NCBI GenBank assembly: GCA_027257055.1
Contig: JAPVLO010000146.1
Span: 3,038,001-3,102,000 of the forward strand
Direction of reading: 5' to 3'
Length of the DNA: 64,000 nucleotides
Origin: Cephalopachus bancanus
Lineage: Eukaryota; Chordata; Mammalia; Primates; Tarsiidae
Below are positions 40,500 through 53,400 of this stretch, one piece after another (position 1 is the first letter of the stretch; the number at the start of each line of letters is the position of its first letter). Made by a program: the position numbers and the translations under genes. The notes under the pieces are model-generated. The model was not told the origin of the DNA and did no database searches. It worked only from the letters and a program-made list of their open reading frames with translations.

Positions 40500-40640
40500 T
40501 TATTTTTTTTGAGGAAGCATAATTTATTGAGAGGACAAAAAAGCTCCCACAGTGGGAGAGGACCTGAAGGGGTTGCCCACAATGAATTTCTTAATGTTTC
40601 CTTTCCCACCAAAAGAAATACACAGCATAAATCAAATATA
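40500..40640 (-). mobile_element. LTR-like 3' fragment (class I ERV type) with poly(A)
   Basis: On the reverse strand, a cctctcccactgtgggagct stretch leads to a ctctcaataaattatgcttc signal and then A-run at about 40502-40509. The CTCCCAC-A-GTGGGAG palindrome followed by AATAAA within 30 nt is typical of an R region in gammaretrovirus-like LTRs. There is no coding sequence, so it is a short fossil. A processed-transcript 3' end is the alternative. Confidence 0.45.
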
Positions 40641-40754
40641 CTTCTATAGGATTTTAAGTTCAATTCTTTTCTGATATAATTATGTTTAAGCGTTTCTGTT
40701 TGAAAATACATTTTCTCTTGTAGTATGCAATCGTGTCTTTCTTTAAGAAAAGCA

Positions 40755-40947
40755 ATGTTGGCTAATTCTTACACAGCACTTATTATGGATCAGGTGCTGT
40801 GCTAAGTACTTTACAAATAAGAAAAAGATAGATGCATATGAGGTAGATATTATTATTTACAGATGGAAAATGGAGGCACAAAATTTAGTAAGGTTACAAA
40901 ACAAATGGGTGGTCTAATGAGGCTTTGAACTCAGACACATCATATCT
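40755..40947 (-). repeat. MIR, cut by an Alu
   Basis: MIR reverse-order words cagcacttattatggatcag, gctgtgctaagtactttaca, atttacagatggaaaatgga, aaggttacaaaacaaatggg and ctttgaactcagacaca. The next Alu lies at its right edge. Confidence 0.8.
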
Positions 40948-41261
40948 GGAGTTTACTCTTTTTTTTTTTTTGAGTTGGAGTCTCACTCTGTCGCCCAGAC
41001 TGGAGTGCGGTGGCTGCTCCTGGCCACCGCAGCCTCGACCCGCGCTGGGCTCCGGCGATCCTTCCGCCTCAGCCTTCCGAGTAGCCGGAATTACAGGCAT
41101 ACGCTACCACGCCCAGCTGATTTTTTTATTTATTGTAGAGATGAGGTCTCGCTGCCCAGGCAGGTCTTGAACCCGCGGGCTCAAGCAATCCACTCACCTC
41201 AATCTCCCAAAGGCGCAGGATTACAGGCTGAGCCACCGAGCCTGGCTTGGAGTTTACTCTT
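40948..41261 (-). mobile_element. Alu, short-linker subtype, with perfect 13-bp TSD
   Basis: The body is 40961-41248, flanked by ggagtttactctt (40948-40960 and 41249-41261). It has the short linker (ggtctcgctgcccagg) and right arm gtggctgctcctggccaccg. Several CpG sites remain, consistent with youth. Two overlapping Alu-derived open frames here are not genes. Confidence 0.97.
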
Positions 41262-42739
41262 AAATCTAACACTATTCTACCAAATTGAATCTTCACACTC
41301 AGGCATCACTAAAATCACACTATTCTGCCCAACAAATATGTGACTCTGGTTTGTTTCCATTTCTCAAATCGCTATGAATTCCATGATCTGTATCACAGAA
41401 GTTTGTTTGCTTGTTTTTAAGTAACTCTCTATCACAGAGGTAACCTGAATATGAGCAGAGGTATGAATTGCTATAGTAACTTCCAGTGCTTTGAATAATA
41501 GGCTTTAGGAATTATTTTCTGTGCAAAACATAAGAAACCAAATAAAGTTTAAATGTGACCTTGTCAACTGAATTAACTTCCAGGAGATTCTACTTTAAAA
41601 CGATATGTCTAGCATTATCATTCTACTGCTGAATACTGGGAAGCATTCCAAATTTTAACTTACAAAGTTATTGTACTTCCAAATGAACAAAATATCTTTT
41701 GAGGTACTTTCTTTTTGTTGAAAACTCTAATAGATGGCTCTGTAATATCCTGTGTAAATAGCCAATGTTGTAATTTGGAGTTGCTCATAAAAAGGTATCC
41801 TATGTTGGGCATTTCAGAGGATTTTTCTTTAAGTCTGTACTGTGTGGTTATGTGTTCCACCCTGCCTGGATTACTTACCATTGACTGCTTTTTGAAGCTA
41901 AATTCTCTACACCTTTTTCCCCCTCAAGCACTGACCCTTCCTGTTGTTAGCATATTGGAAGTACAGAAGTTTGGCACAGAATTGATTCTGCAGCAAAAGG
42001 AAGAAACAATATTTCTCAAGTAAAACTTTAGGCTTCTCTTTTGCTCATTTTGTTTGCCCTCTTTTTTGCTTTCCCAGATTTTATTGCACAGCCTACACAA
42101 CTACGGGATCTATCTAATCAACTACTAGTCACATGTAATAGCACCTCTAGCAAAATCACTAGAAAATAGTACCCTTTCCTCTCCCTCATCAATTGCCCAT
42201 GTCAGTAATAGGGAATTAGCTTTAAAAATGTAATCTGATTGAGTACATTATGTTGACCGGTCTTGTGCATTTCCACCGTGCACTTACTTTCGTTGTCTCT
42301 GTTTTAGAAATGGCCTTTATGCCTCCTGGTCTCAACATAGAGCAGAGAGGACCATCTGGACACAACATATGAGGAAATCAGACATCTCTAGGATAAATCA
42401 TGCCCAAAAGGACAATTTCTCATCAGATAAGCTGCTGTATATTAAGTCTGATAACCAACAAAATTGCAACATGGTAATTTTAACTGGAAATTGTCCATTT
42501 TTATCCTCAAGTTTTCTCTTTTGTTCTATTGGTAACCACCCTGTGAGCTCTATTACTATACACTAGTGCTCAAAACAACTCCTCGATTGTGACAGTCAAG
42601 CTACGGTGACTGTGAAATGTTTGCATAGCAGGGTGTGTTGTGCCATTGGCTCAATCAGCATAATGCAGTAGAATAGAATGCACATACTTTTATAATGGTG
42701 TGGTTTGATATCTCTATAATTTCTAGACACATCGCAAAC
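41262..42739. other. Unique intronic sequence
   Basis: No repeats recognised. Open frames at 41715-42023 and 42369-42566 lack protein character. Confidence 0.4.
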
Positions 42740-42905
42740 TAATCAAGGCAGTGAGTTGAAGTGTAAAGAGCAATTGGTGAATTTTAAGTCACATCACTGC
42801 CACCTATAGCCTGTGTGACCTTAATCCTATCAGTAACTCTTGACTTCTAGCATTCCTATCTGTACAATGGGTTGTCTTTTCTCATTTGATTATCAAATAA
42901 AAACA
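42740..42905 (+). repeat. MIR
   Basis: Sense-order words: tgtaaagagcaattggtgaa, tcactgccacctatagcctg, tgtgaccttaatcctatcag and attcctatctgtacaatggg. Confidence 0.7.
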
Positions 42906-43234
42906 TGTACACCAGAGGAGATGAGTTTTGATCTACTCTCTATGTGCTGCCTGCAAATGTGTTGTTTAAATTTTAATTATTGCCATCATCTAAAAAATCA
43001 GATGTTACTCTTATAAAATATTTCTAGATTATCTTTAAAAACAGGATGATTTAGTAATATTGGTCCCATATTCCCACTTAGATAGCAGTCACTGCTGCAA
43101 TTCACTTGAGTCTCCATCAGATCCGATTTGCACATTTATGCTGACTTTCTGATCCCTGTAAGCTTTTGTCACCTGTGTTGTTTATAAAGGCACTTTTAGA
43201 TTTATCTGCAATCCCTTCGCAATCATGCTCTATT

Positions 43235-43400
43235 TGGAGTCTGAAGACCAGCTTTCAAATGCTGATTCTCACACTTGGGCAAATCATGGAAACTTACTGG
43301 GAGAAAGTGGCTTATTGATTGTTCATAATAATAGTTATCTAAAGAAGTTATAAGAATTAAAGCAATATGTATAAAAAATTGTTCCAACCAAACTCTAAAT
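43235..43400 (+). repeat. MIR fragment
   Basis: Words gagtctgaagaccagctttc, a decayed gggcaaatcatggaaactta and aagttataagaattaaagca follow the MIR sense order. Confidence 0.5.
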
Positions 43401-44059
43401 ATATAATAGTCATTTTGTATTTTAGACCTTTCTTTTTGAAGAAAAATAGACTGAATATTGCTTCAAGAACCTTTACTCATTAGAGGTTGACTATCATTTC
43501 AAAATCTGATGCAGCAAGATTGTATTAGGTAAATTACCTGCAAATTAGCTTATTTTCCATGTTTTGTTACAGGGAAGTCTGTTAAACTGCATTTTCCTCA
43601 ATTATTGGAATCAAGAAATGGAGAAAATGGGAATATTATTAAACAGAATATACGTCAACCTGCTATTTGTGTTAATCTGAATAAGAGTTGAATATCCAAC
43701 ATTGGAGGCCTTAACACTCCCATGTTTTGTTTACCTTTTTTCAAGTCTCAGATTTTCTTTTTCAGGATGTTTGGATAGCAAATGGATTTTAAATGAGGTA
43801 TCCCATGTTGTAATGGATTGAAAAAGCCCACCATGGGGCCTTGCTTATTTCAGGAGTTCAAAGAACATTAAAATACAATGAAACAGAATAAGGACAGAAA
43901 CAGAAATCACAAAATCCTGCCTTGTTATTTGTTCCGAGTTGACCTCCTATTTTCTTGCTTTAAGCATCAGGAATAAATTGTGACTCACAGTGATATCTTG
44001 TTATTAATAATACCCTCCTTCAAAGAGCATAGAATATTACAATACTTCCTGTGTATGGC
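43401..44059. other. Unique intronic sequence
   Basis: Nothing recognised. Confidence 0.4.
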
Positions 44060-44225
44060 ATTACCTGCTTTCTAAGTCATCTACTTACTCTCTCCATGAA
44101 GCAAGCAGGAAATGGGTATAAAGTATTGCCTTTATTTTGTACAAAAGGGAACAGTGAAAGAAATTAAGTGCCTTGTCCAGGGTCAGCCAGTAATATGGTT
44201 GAGAACCTAGAACTACCAGTGAGAT
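44060..44225 (-). repeat. MIR
   Basis: Reverse-order MIR words: ccatgaagcaagcaggaaat, a tttattttgtacaaaaggga stretch, ttaagtgccttgtccagggt and cagccagtaatatggttgag. Confidence 0.6.
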
Positions 44226-45439
44226 TACCTAAATCTCCAATTGTCTTCACAAGAAAAAGAACCTCTCAGGTCCTGGATACACTTAAGGATTTAGAATATG
44301 ATTATTAACTGTAAAATACATTTGAATCTACAAAATGCTTCATGAAATCAAATAACAACTAAATTCTTATAATATGAAAAAAATTTATTTATTGAACATG
44401 TATTGAATACATTAAAAAACACACAAAAATGTCAAGGGGCAAACAAGAAGCAATATAAAGCAATTGCCACACATATAACAAAGCATCTATATACATATTC
44501 ATTTATTACAAAAAGAACTTACATGAATGGGTAAGAAAATGACCAAAATTTGAATGGAAAATATTAAATACACACAAGCAAAAAAAAAAAAAAAATTCAA
44601 AAACTGATTGAGTGTAGCCAGAGCGTTCTTTGTAGAGGAAGAAATGTTTCTCGGTGGCTCTTTATTATTCTGAAAATAAGATAAACTTTATTAGCATGCC
44701 ATATAATTTTCTTAAAACGATATAACCCTTTGTTAGCTCTTCAGCCGTACCATTTACCATCCTATCTGCTCATGTCTTTACCCTGCCCTCCTGCTGATCA
44801 GTTCTCAGAATCCACACATGTCCTTACCTCACTACAATGCCACTCCCTCAATCCCTTCCTATGGTAGAATACACATAATGTATATCAGTTGCAAAACATG
44901 CTGTTTATTTCAGATGACTTTTTTTATAGCAACACTTTCTGGAGAAAGGAAGCAGTACCTTGCTTTGTATTCTGCGACTACTTTTTTATGTCAGTGGAGA
45001 ACAGTGATACTTTGTCTGTAGGTTACACTGTGGGTAGCACTGTGATAAAGTACATATTTGTGTATGTGTTCAGAAGAGTACTACTCCTTATTTACTCTGC
45101 TTTACAGTGGCAGTGTCCACTTGAGTGATGGATTCCTCATATGAAAGTTGGAAGAGTAATAATAAACTTGTGGCATTTTAGGGAAGAACCTCTTAGTAGG
45201 TATTCAATAGTACACCTGGTATTGAATAACCTTTTGTTCCCTCTCAGATCTTTTCCTTCTCCCCCCATAAATAGTGTCAGAAATAAATTTATAGCTCAAT
45301 GCAGACCACAGGACTTTAAGGGGAGCTAGTTGACATAACCAGACTGTGATCATTCTGCTATGTCTTTGTGTCCTTTTCTTCAACAAACGCATACACAGAC
45401 AGCCATTCACCAACTACACACACTGTGACAATCCTCCCT
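44226..45439. other. Unique intronic sequence
   Basis: AT-rich; contains an A-run at 44581-44595. No repeat family is recognised and the open frames are uninformative. Confidence 0.4.
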
Positions 45440-45822
45440 TTTCCTTCACAGAAAATATTCTATTTCTGACTTCCTGAGCATGTCTTATTGTGACCTGTCT
45501 AACCAAAATTACCAAAGCTGTCTCTTTCCTTTCTGGGGATTTCTTCTTCATCATCATTCCTTCAGAATCAGCACTGATATTTCCCTCTCTTAGAAGCCTA
45601 CTCTGACTTTTCCAGGCTGAATTAGAAACCCTTTTCTCTGACCTTCTAAAATAATTTGTGAATACCTTTATTCATATAATGAATATGGTTAACACTAGAC
45701 TTTTCTTTGTAATTAAAGGTTGCATATTCATTTTCATATCCCCAATATTTAATGATGTCCAGTACATAGCAGGTATCTATTAAATGTTGAATGAGTGAAT
45801 GAATGAATGAATGAATGACTCT
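45440..45822 (+). repeat. L2, 3' part, ending in (AATG)n
   Basis: The L2 sense order is visible: cagcactgatatttccctct, cttagaagcctactctgact, then atccccaatatttaatgatg, tccagtacatagcaggtatc and tattaaatgttgaatgagtg, ending in five AATG units at about 45800-45818, an expansion of the L2 terminus. Confidence 0.75.
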
Positions 45823-46954
45823 TTCGAAGTTGAATACAACCAACAACAGAAAACACCCTGAGGACATCATGATAAAGGAGAAGATTGTTCACAGCACATC
45901 ATCTAAGCGTTATAGTTGGAGAGATCTTTTGGTGAGCTGATTCCTCTTCTTTACACTCAGAGAGATATAACAGGATACCGCCTGTATATGGATAAGGATG
46001 TGTTCACATCATTCATCAGACTTTAGAATAACTAAGTTATACTAAACTTAGAAACTACTTTAGTTAGTTATTACTTAGTTGATTCCATATATCCCAGCTT
46101 TGTTTCACAAAGGACTTCAGATAGTGATGTGGAATGCATGCACTGCAGATTTACCTTTACTAGGAAAGGATAGCCATGTAATTTTCCTTTAAGTTGAAGG
46201 AAAATTGGGGTGTTAAAACATTACTTTAATCTTAACCTTGAGATATTGGCTTTTATTGGGTGGGCTATTTTTTCATATATCAGCACAAACAGTCTTGCAA
46301 AACCAAGGCATTGGAGATGGGGAGAAGGTGGCAGAGAGCCAAAAGAAAGTACTGCAATTTGGTTGAAATTAATAGGCAGCTGTTAGGTCATCTCCAAGCT
46401 AGCACTTCATTATGCTGAAAATTTAGCATGGGTTGAAACCAAAGCTAATTCCAAATAAAATGTGGTTAGTTGAATTTTCAATATGGTTAAAATGATAATG
46501 CAAATAAAATCAGGAGTATGGTTTTTACATTAAAGAAGTGGAGAAAGTTACTATGGTAGGTACTAACTCATCTGAAATGGGGTAAATAAAATTGATGTTA
46601 CTTGGGGAGTATAAAAATGTCTGACATGTAACACCTGGTAGAAAATTTTAATCTTAACCCAGAAGTCCTACTTGATGCTTTTCAACTAATGTTGGCAAGC
46701 TCATATACCAATATAAAGAACTTACCTGTTGAGGTCAGCAGACAAGCTTGTGGTTCTTTAATACTAAAACCACACAGGAGTTTTTTATTTAGTAATAACA
46801 TTATCATTCACACTGATAATGATGAAACATATACAAGCATGCATTACATAGAAAAAATAATTTCAATATTAAACTATCAACTTGTATTCTGTGTTTTAAA
46901 AATAAAAACAAAATTTGGTTGAGTATGAAGTATTATTGACTAAAAGTGCCATCA
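45823..46954. other. Unique intronic sequence
   Basis: Nothing recognised. A ttagttattacttagttga repeat-like palindromic patch lies near 46030-46085. Confidence 0.4.
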
Positions 46955-47155
46955 ATAGATCTTTCTTTGACAATGAAAATGTTCTGTTCTGTACTATCCA
47001 ATAACGTAGCTACCAAATGCATGTGCTTATAGAGCACTGTACATGTGGTCAATGCAATTAAGCAACTGAATTTTAAATTTTGATTAATTTACATTGAATT
47101 AGTCACATGTGATTAGTGATTGACAGATCAGCACAGAATTCTATAAAATCTGTTC
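46955..47155 (+). mobile_element. Nonautonomous hAT-like palindromic MITE
   Basis: It shows the pattern of an internally palindromic mammalian hAT MITE: tgtactatccaataacgtag, ctaccaaatgcatgtgctta, gcaactgaattttaaatttt, gattaatttacattgaatta, then gtcacatgtgattagtgatt. The family is recalled from its general look; the ends are decayed. Confidence 0.55.
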
Positions 47156-47463
47156 ATCAAATAAATACATACAATGGAAAACAGGTCAGATGATAAGGAC
47201 CATGCAGAAAACTAAAGCCAGGAAGAAAACCATGAGCTGTCCTCTGGAAACTGCTTTAAACCTTTAATTTCCTATTTATTGAATATAGATAGTCTGCTTA
47301 CATATATTTCAATCATTAAATATTTTCTACTCAAAAGATGTGGGAGCATTTTTTAAATCACAAGTGATATTTTTGTGACAACTGTATAAGAAACAAATAT
47401 GATTTTTTTCCCAGCAATGCCATGGCATTTTTGTTTATTTTAGTTTAGTCAGTCTTTTGGCTA

Positions 47464-47731
47464 TTTTCTTTTTGCATGCTTAGGTTTCCCAAATTGTATT
47501 ATGTGGTACAACTATGTAGAATTATATAGCACAACTACTTTTCAGACAAGTAACTACTTCCTCCTTATTATTGCATAAAATTTTCACATCCTATTTAGCA
47601 CACAATATTGACATGAACATTTTTAAAAACTAGAAGGGGGAGGAGGGTGATGGAGAAGGGAAATGGTAGAGGGTCGAAAATTCACCTATCAGATACAATG
47701 TACCCTGTCAGATTTGATGGGTGCACTTAAA
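47464..47731 (+). mobile_element. L1 3' UTR module, copy 1 (lacks 3' end)
   Basis: 268 bp from ttttctttttgcatgcttag to gggtgcacttaaa, including the G-rich patch gaagggggaggagggtgatg and acaatgtaccctgtcagatt typical of an L1 3' UTR. It stops about 55 bp before the L1 terminus seen in copy 2, with no A-tail. About 95% identical by eye to 48699-48965. Confidence 0.75.
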
Positions 47732-48174
47732 TGTTTGAATCTGAGTGGAAAAGGCAGATTGCAACTTTTACATTCCAATATTGGGCAGTGGGTGCACAGT
47801 CTAACTCAAGAAAGATGTATGAAGCATACCTTTATCCTCACAGGATTGCCAAGCACTTGATCTATTTCTGGAACTATGTCTGCTAAAAAGCAAAGGAATA
47901 TTACACTTGGGAGACATTAAGACTCAATACTGTGTAAATATAGACAAACTCAAATTTAGACTTGGTGAACTCATACTCGAAGTAATACTACTTTTGGAGA
48001 AAGTAGTTTTTCCAAGCGGCTTCATGTAACTATGTAATTTCCTAAGTATTAACGTAAAAATAAATCTGGTTTTGATTAGAAGCTATACTGAAACTCAGCC
48101 TGAGCCACCTGAGAGAAACTGAGACTTTCATAGTGATTGTAATGTTAATAAACACCTTAAAAGTTATTGAATTT

Positions 48175-48290
48175 CTATTGCTTTATACTAAGGAGCTCAA
48201 AGCACTTCTCATATTTTATCTAATTTGTCCTCACAACATCTCTTTAAGGTAGGTAGGGGGCAACTGTAATTAGAGATTAGATGTGTCAGT
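48175..48290 (-). repeat. MIR-like fragment
   Basis: Words ctcaaagcacttctcatatt and ctaatttgtcctcacaacat, then ctctttaaggtaggtagggg, fit the middle of MIR in reverse. Confidence 0.45.
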
Positions 48291-48698
48291 TTTCCATTGT
48301 TATGAAAATGCATTAAACTGCAATCTATTTCAGTTCTTGGTTCAGTCTGTCATCCAAGACAATTAAGCAGTCGTTTCACTTATCAAAGTACCAATTGCCT
48401 GATTTTTTTTTTTGTTACATCGTAATTTCCTTTCCATTTTCTCTGAGATTGATGCTGCATCTTCCAAAATTTTAATATTGAACATAAATAGCATTTTTTT
48501 TTTTAGGAATCATGTTTTGGGAGGTTTCATGTCGTGAGATTTCCATAATGATCCTTCTATGACCAGTGATTCAAGCACATGTAGAGGTCCTTAGAGTATA
48601 AAAAATAAGTATTCATTTATTTCAAGTCAACAAATATGTTTGAGACATATATAGATAATGTAAATAATTCCAAACTTTTTTTGGTTTACCTTATTTTG

Positions 48699-49020
48699 TT
48701 TTCTTTTTGCATGCTTAGGTTTCCCAAATTGTATTATATGGTACAACTATGTAGAATTATATAGCACAACTACTTTTCCGACAAATAACTACTCCCTCCT
48801 TAATATTGCATAAAATTTTCACATCCTATTTAGCACACAATATTGACATGAAAATTTTTAAAAATTAGAAGGGGAGGAGGGTGAGGGAGAAGGGAAATGG
48901 TAGAGGGACGAAAATTCACCTATCAGTTACAATGTACCCTGTCAGATTTGGTGGGTGCACTTAAAGTCTAGACCAAAAGCTATTTGTACCCCCTAAAGTT
49001 ATTGAAATGAAGAAAAAATA
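48699..49020 (+). mobile_element. L1 3' UTR module, copy 2, with L1 terminus
   Basis: The first 267 bp repeat copy 1. It then continues through ctatttgtaccccctaaagt and tattgaaatgaagaaaaaat, the characteristic L1 3' terminus (tgtaccccctaaa...attgaaat plus A-tail). No target-site duplication was found at the ends. The exact left boundary of L1 material is uncertain. Confidence 0.8.
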
Positions 49021-49078
49021 ATCATACAGGTGGTGATCTGATAGACTATTTAGCTTTAAACTGTACAGAAAATTTATC

Positions 49079-49405
49079 ATTCCACATATCTTTTTTTTTT
49101 TTTTTTTTGAGTTGGGGTCTCACTGTGTCACCTAGGCTCGAGTACAGTGGCATGATGACAGTTCACCACAGCTTTAACCTCCTGGGCTCAGGCAATCCTT
49201 CCACCTCAGCCTTCTGAGTAGCTGGGAATACAGGTATGCTCCACCATTCTTAGCTAATTTTGTAATTTTTCGTAGAGATGAAGTCTCACTATGTTTGCCC
49301 AGGCTGGTCTCAAACTCCTGACCTCAAGCAGCCCCTCATCTCAGTCTCTCAGAGTGCTGGGATTACAGGCATGAGGCATCACACCTGGTCAACTCCATAC
49401 ATCTT
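49079..49405 (-). mobile_element. Older AluJ-like copy
   Basis: The body is about 49093-49390, with a T-run of about 19. Flanks attccacatatctt and actccatacatctt are an imperfect TSD. The right arm (cagtggcatgatgacagttc) is of the classical type, with no GGCC hairpin. Confidence 0.92.
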
Positions 49406-51555
49406 CTAATTTTCATTCTTTCTTTTCAATTTCATATTTATTATTTATGATCTCTACCATTAACTAGAAAAACTATTCCCTTCAACATGTGTAGCATAGA
49501 CTGCTAGCTGGCCATCAAAATCCAGGCTTCCCTCTTCTCCCAATGGAGACAGTTGCAGCAAATTTCCCAGGGTCCTTTTTGGTTAGATGTTGTGAGTGCC
49601 TTTACCAGTGAAATGTTCATGGTAGTGATGATTACTACCTTCAAACATATCCTCTCCATACTGCTTTTCTCTCCATCTGGCTAAAATGAAGATGAGACTC
49701 AACATGATTTTGGAAGCCACATGTTAAGGGCATCAAAGTCTTCAGCAGCCTAGGTCCTTGAATGGCTTTATGGAGGAAAGTCATGCTGCCACCCTGTTTC
49801 TCTCCCCAGTGCATGAGAGGTACTCTTCAGTTGTGTTTGAGCTGTTCTATATCTTGGAGTCTATTTGCTATAGCAGTTAGATTATGATAACTGCTTAAAA
49901 TGAGTTTCACCCTCCAAAATACACACTTGTAAGAGAATTCTGATAACTCGGGAAGATATAAACTACTGCCATATATTTATTCTAAGAAATCACATTGGTT
50001 AAAATACTAGAAGAGAATAGAAAAGCCAAGAAGCTGAGGGATTACTTATTGGCTAAAAATTGCTTAGGAATTTGTGAAAAATATGAAAACTTTATAAATA
50101 AGAAATCTAAAACAATGTATATATAAATATATGTGTATATATACACACAGAGAGATATAGATAGATTAGACATAAATATAGTTCCACTTCTGGTATTTCA
50201 CAATATAATTATGTTTACCCAAATATCTTACATAATATTTAGACTTTTGTAGGCACTATGGAAAACATAGTTGAAAAATAGATATAAACTATGAACATGA
50301 TATCAAAATCTAAAGCAGTAAAACAGGGGCCTCAAAAGAAAACTGGATCCTGAAATAGAAGGAAATTAGAACATACTTGTATGTTGAATTAGAAAATTTA
50401 ACTGCATAAAAGATGTGATATGGGAGGATCAATCAAAGATTAGAAACATAAAAAAACACATTATGGAAATGGAGAAGGAAAAGAAATAAAAGAAGAATAC
50501 ATAGTATATTGAATATAAATTTTTAAACTCTAAGAGCTAGAAAGGGCAAAAAAGAAAATAAAGTTGAGTGAATTAATGTTGGCTGAAAGAGGTAAGTGGT
50601 AACAAAGGAGCACTTACAATGATATCAGGTGAAAAAGGAACACTAGAAAGAAAGTGGGTCCATAAATAACCTGAATAGCAGATGAAATCAATAATGTTTA
50701 AATGGTTGAACTACTCAACTTTAAAATGTTTTAAGTAAAATAATGAAAGTTATAGAAAATTAAGTTATAAAGAACCTATAAATATGGCTAGTGATCAAGT
50801 TCAATAAAGTAACATTGGACCAATTAAGTATAAGTTGATCAGGAGTTCTGATGATTTATATAATAAAGATCAAAGGGATTATACTAATACATTTGCCAGC
50901 TGCTTGTGACATATTTTTAAATCATAATGTATAAAATAGTGAAAAATAAAAGACAAATGTAAACATGATGTAATTTTTTAAATATTGAGTAATTTTATAA
51001 ATCAGAAAAATTACAATAGCTGGCTTTATTCAAAAAAGTAATATAAATTATTTGGTACTATCATTTTGCTTTGTTTATGTCACATAAATATATAGCAATA
51101 TATATGAAACTTAAGCAATGTTTGGGTTGGAAGAAATAGAATAATTAGTGGACAAAAGTAAGGTAATATGTTAAGCATGACATTCAAATTTTCTATAACA
51201 GCTCATTTGATCTATGCACAATTCTTAGTTTCTTTTGTTGAAAATAAATTTGACAATATGAAAATATTTTGGAACTTATCAGAAGAAAGACATTATATGT
51301 TATTTTATACATATATGTATGCATATTTTTCAAGGTATATTTTTAAGTAGACATTTTCTAGGCTCAGATAAATCTAGATCTTCATGAGTATATCACACTA
51401 TTCTCATAGTCTATTATGCCCATAGCAAATATTGCCTATCATAAACATCGCAAATATAATTACTCTTAGAAGTATTTTTTTTTAATATAAGAACTTTTAA
51501 AATGTGAGGATATAAGAAGAAACTTACCCATAACCAATAAATGATTCATCAGTGT
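49406..51555. other. AT-rich intronic sequence, about 2.1 kb
   Basis: No repeat is confidently recognised. The purine-rich part at 50330-50700 could be very old L1 internal sequence, but no diagnostic word supports this. A TATA/TGTA-rich patch lies at 50115-50160. Confidence 0.35.
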
Positions 51556-51860
51556 TCAAATGTTTGCTGACCTGGAAATGCTACCCCACACTCCATTTTA
51601 CCCTGGACTGACCTTTCTTTCTTTCTGTTCTTCATATAAATCAAGCTTTATCATGCCCACAGCCTTTGCATATGCTGTTCATCTCTCGTGTACTACCCTC
51701 CCTCTCACCTTCTGCCTCCACTCTCTTCCCGACCTGGATATTTGCATTTTTTATTCTTTCTTCATATCTCAATTATACAAAGTATACCTCCCTCATGGGC
51801 GCTTTCTCCAACCACCTTAACCAGGTCAGTTAGCCCTGTACCTCCTAATATGCATTACAT
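51556..51860 (+). repeat. L2, internal-to-3' part
   Basis: Sense-order L2 words: atgcccacagcctttgcata, tgctgttcatctctcgtgta, ctccctcatgggcgctttct and ccaaccaccttaaccaggtc. The open frames 51560-51820 and 51688-51906 are within it. Confidence 0.65.
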
Positions 51861-52250
51861 CAAAATACATATCATATTTTTTTTTAAAGTAAGACATAGA
51901 TGTTAATATAATTTTTGGAGTTGAAATTTTAATACATTTTATTGCAAATGTTAAGATATTTTGTTATCTTTCAGATGTTCACTGTAGACATATTATTATA
52001 ATACACTCACCAGTTAAAAAGACTTTGTCAATTATAATAAACACTAAATTTACATAAGCATTTCTGCGGACACCCAGACAAATCAAATGCAATTCATTTT
52101 TTTGTGTTGATGGAAATAACTGGGTTATTAAGATTTGGTTTGTAAGATGCTCATACAAAACAGTTTTTTGGGAGTCACAGCTCTGCCATTATTTCTTCTC
52201 TAAACAAGTTGAAAGCTAGTGAATTCAATGCATGATTAAGTTGGTGTTGT
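51861..52250. other. Unique intronic sequence
   Basis: Nothing recognised. Confidence 0.4.
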
Positions 52251-52251
52251 T

Positions 52252-52342
52252 CATGATAGTTGTGGTGGTAGTGGTGGTGGCTGCGGTGTTGTGGCAGTGA
52301 TAGTGGTGAAGAAGATAATGATGATGATGATGATTGTGATAA
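52252..52342. repeat. (GTG)n/(GAT)n compound trinucleotide tract
   Basis: An impure GTG/GTT block (gttgtggtggtagtggtggt) grades into aatgatgatgatgatgattg. It looks like a single old trinucleotide array that has drifted. The reverse open frame 52175-52360 is a Ser/His artefact of it. Confidence 0.85.
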
Positions 52343-52425
52343 ATATGGAATTTTCTGCACATCATTTTAAAGAACAGATTTAAAGATTAAATGGAAATTA
52401 AAGACCCTGTTTTTGAATTCTTTTT

Positions 52426-52767
<342 letters not shown>

Positions 52768-53229
52768 CAAGAAATGCACACAGTCAAATAAATCTGATGT
52801 TGAGAGACTTATTTTACCCTTTAACTGGATGGCAGATTTAGAAGCACCAATAGACTGTCCATGATCTAGAAGAGGATGCCGACTGAGAGAGAAAAAGTGA
52901 AACAGATGATTTATCCCATTAACTTCTTGATCGCCTTAGATTTACTCTTCCAGTGCCATTTTAAGTCAGTTTGATATTAGGAGGCAGAATCACTTCTGAG
53001 CTTTTAGCTATCTCTATATCCTGCACACCACCGAATAGCCAAAGGAATTTGGGTAACCCTGAACTAGGGGTGCAAGAATGGCACGTAACATATACCTCCA
53101 TTAGGGTGCCAGAGAGAGGTTACAGCCTTCAATTTGACACCGTCCAGCTATTTCACCCTGAGTAAGAGAGTTACCTCTCTAGGCTGAAGTTGTCTCATGT
53201 GCAAAAGCATAATAAGGCTAATAATAAAA
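52768..53229. other. Unique intronic sequence
   Basis: No repeat or coding signal recognised. Confidence 0.4.
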
Positions 53230-53400
53230 ATAACTCACAGTTATAGAGTTATATGATTGATGTTTATGCCCCACTAGAGCACTATGCTAAAATGATACAC
53301 TTTATTTAATCTTCAGAATAAGCCAGTGCTATTAGTATACCCACTTAACAGCTGAAGAAATGGAAATTTAGCATACACTGGCCACCAGGTGCCAAACCTT
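53230..53400 (-). repeat. MIR
   Basis: Reverse-order MIR words: tttatttaatcttcagaata, a ttagtatacccacttaacag stretch and then ctgaagaaatggaaatttag. A second short piece at 53815-53905 (cttttccaaagtcacagaac, ctgactctagagctcctgaa) may be another MIR. Confidence 0.6.

Noticed and set aside
45788..45819. CRISPR-like short repeats (AATG)n and similar
   Set aside because: Simple sequence at an L2 terminus, with no spacers. No CRISPR array exists in the window.
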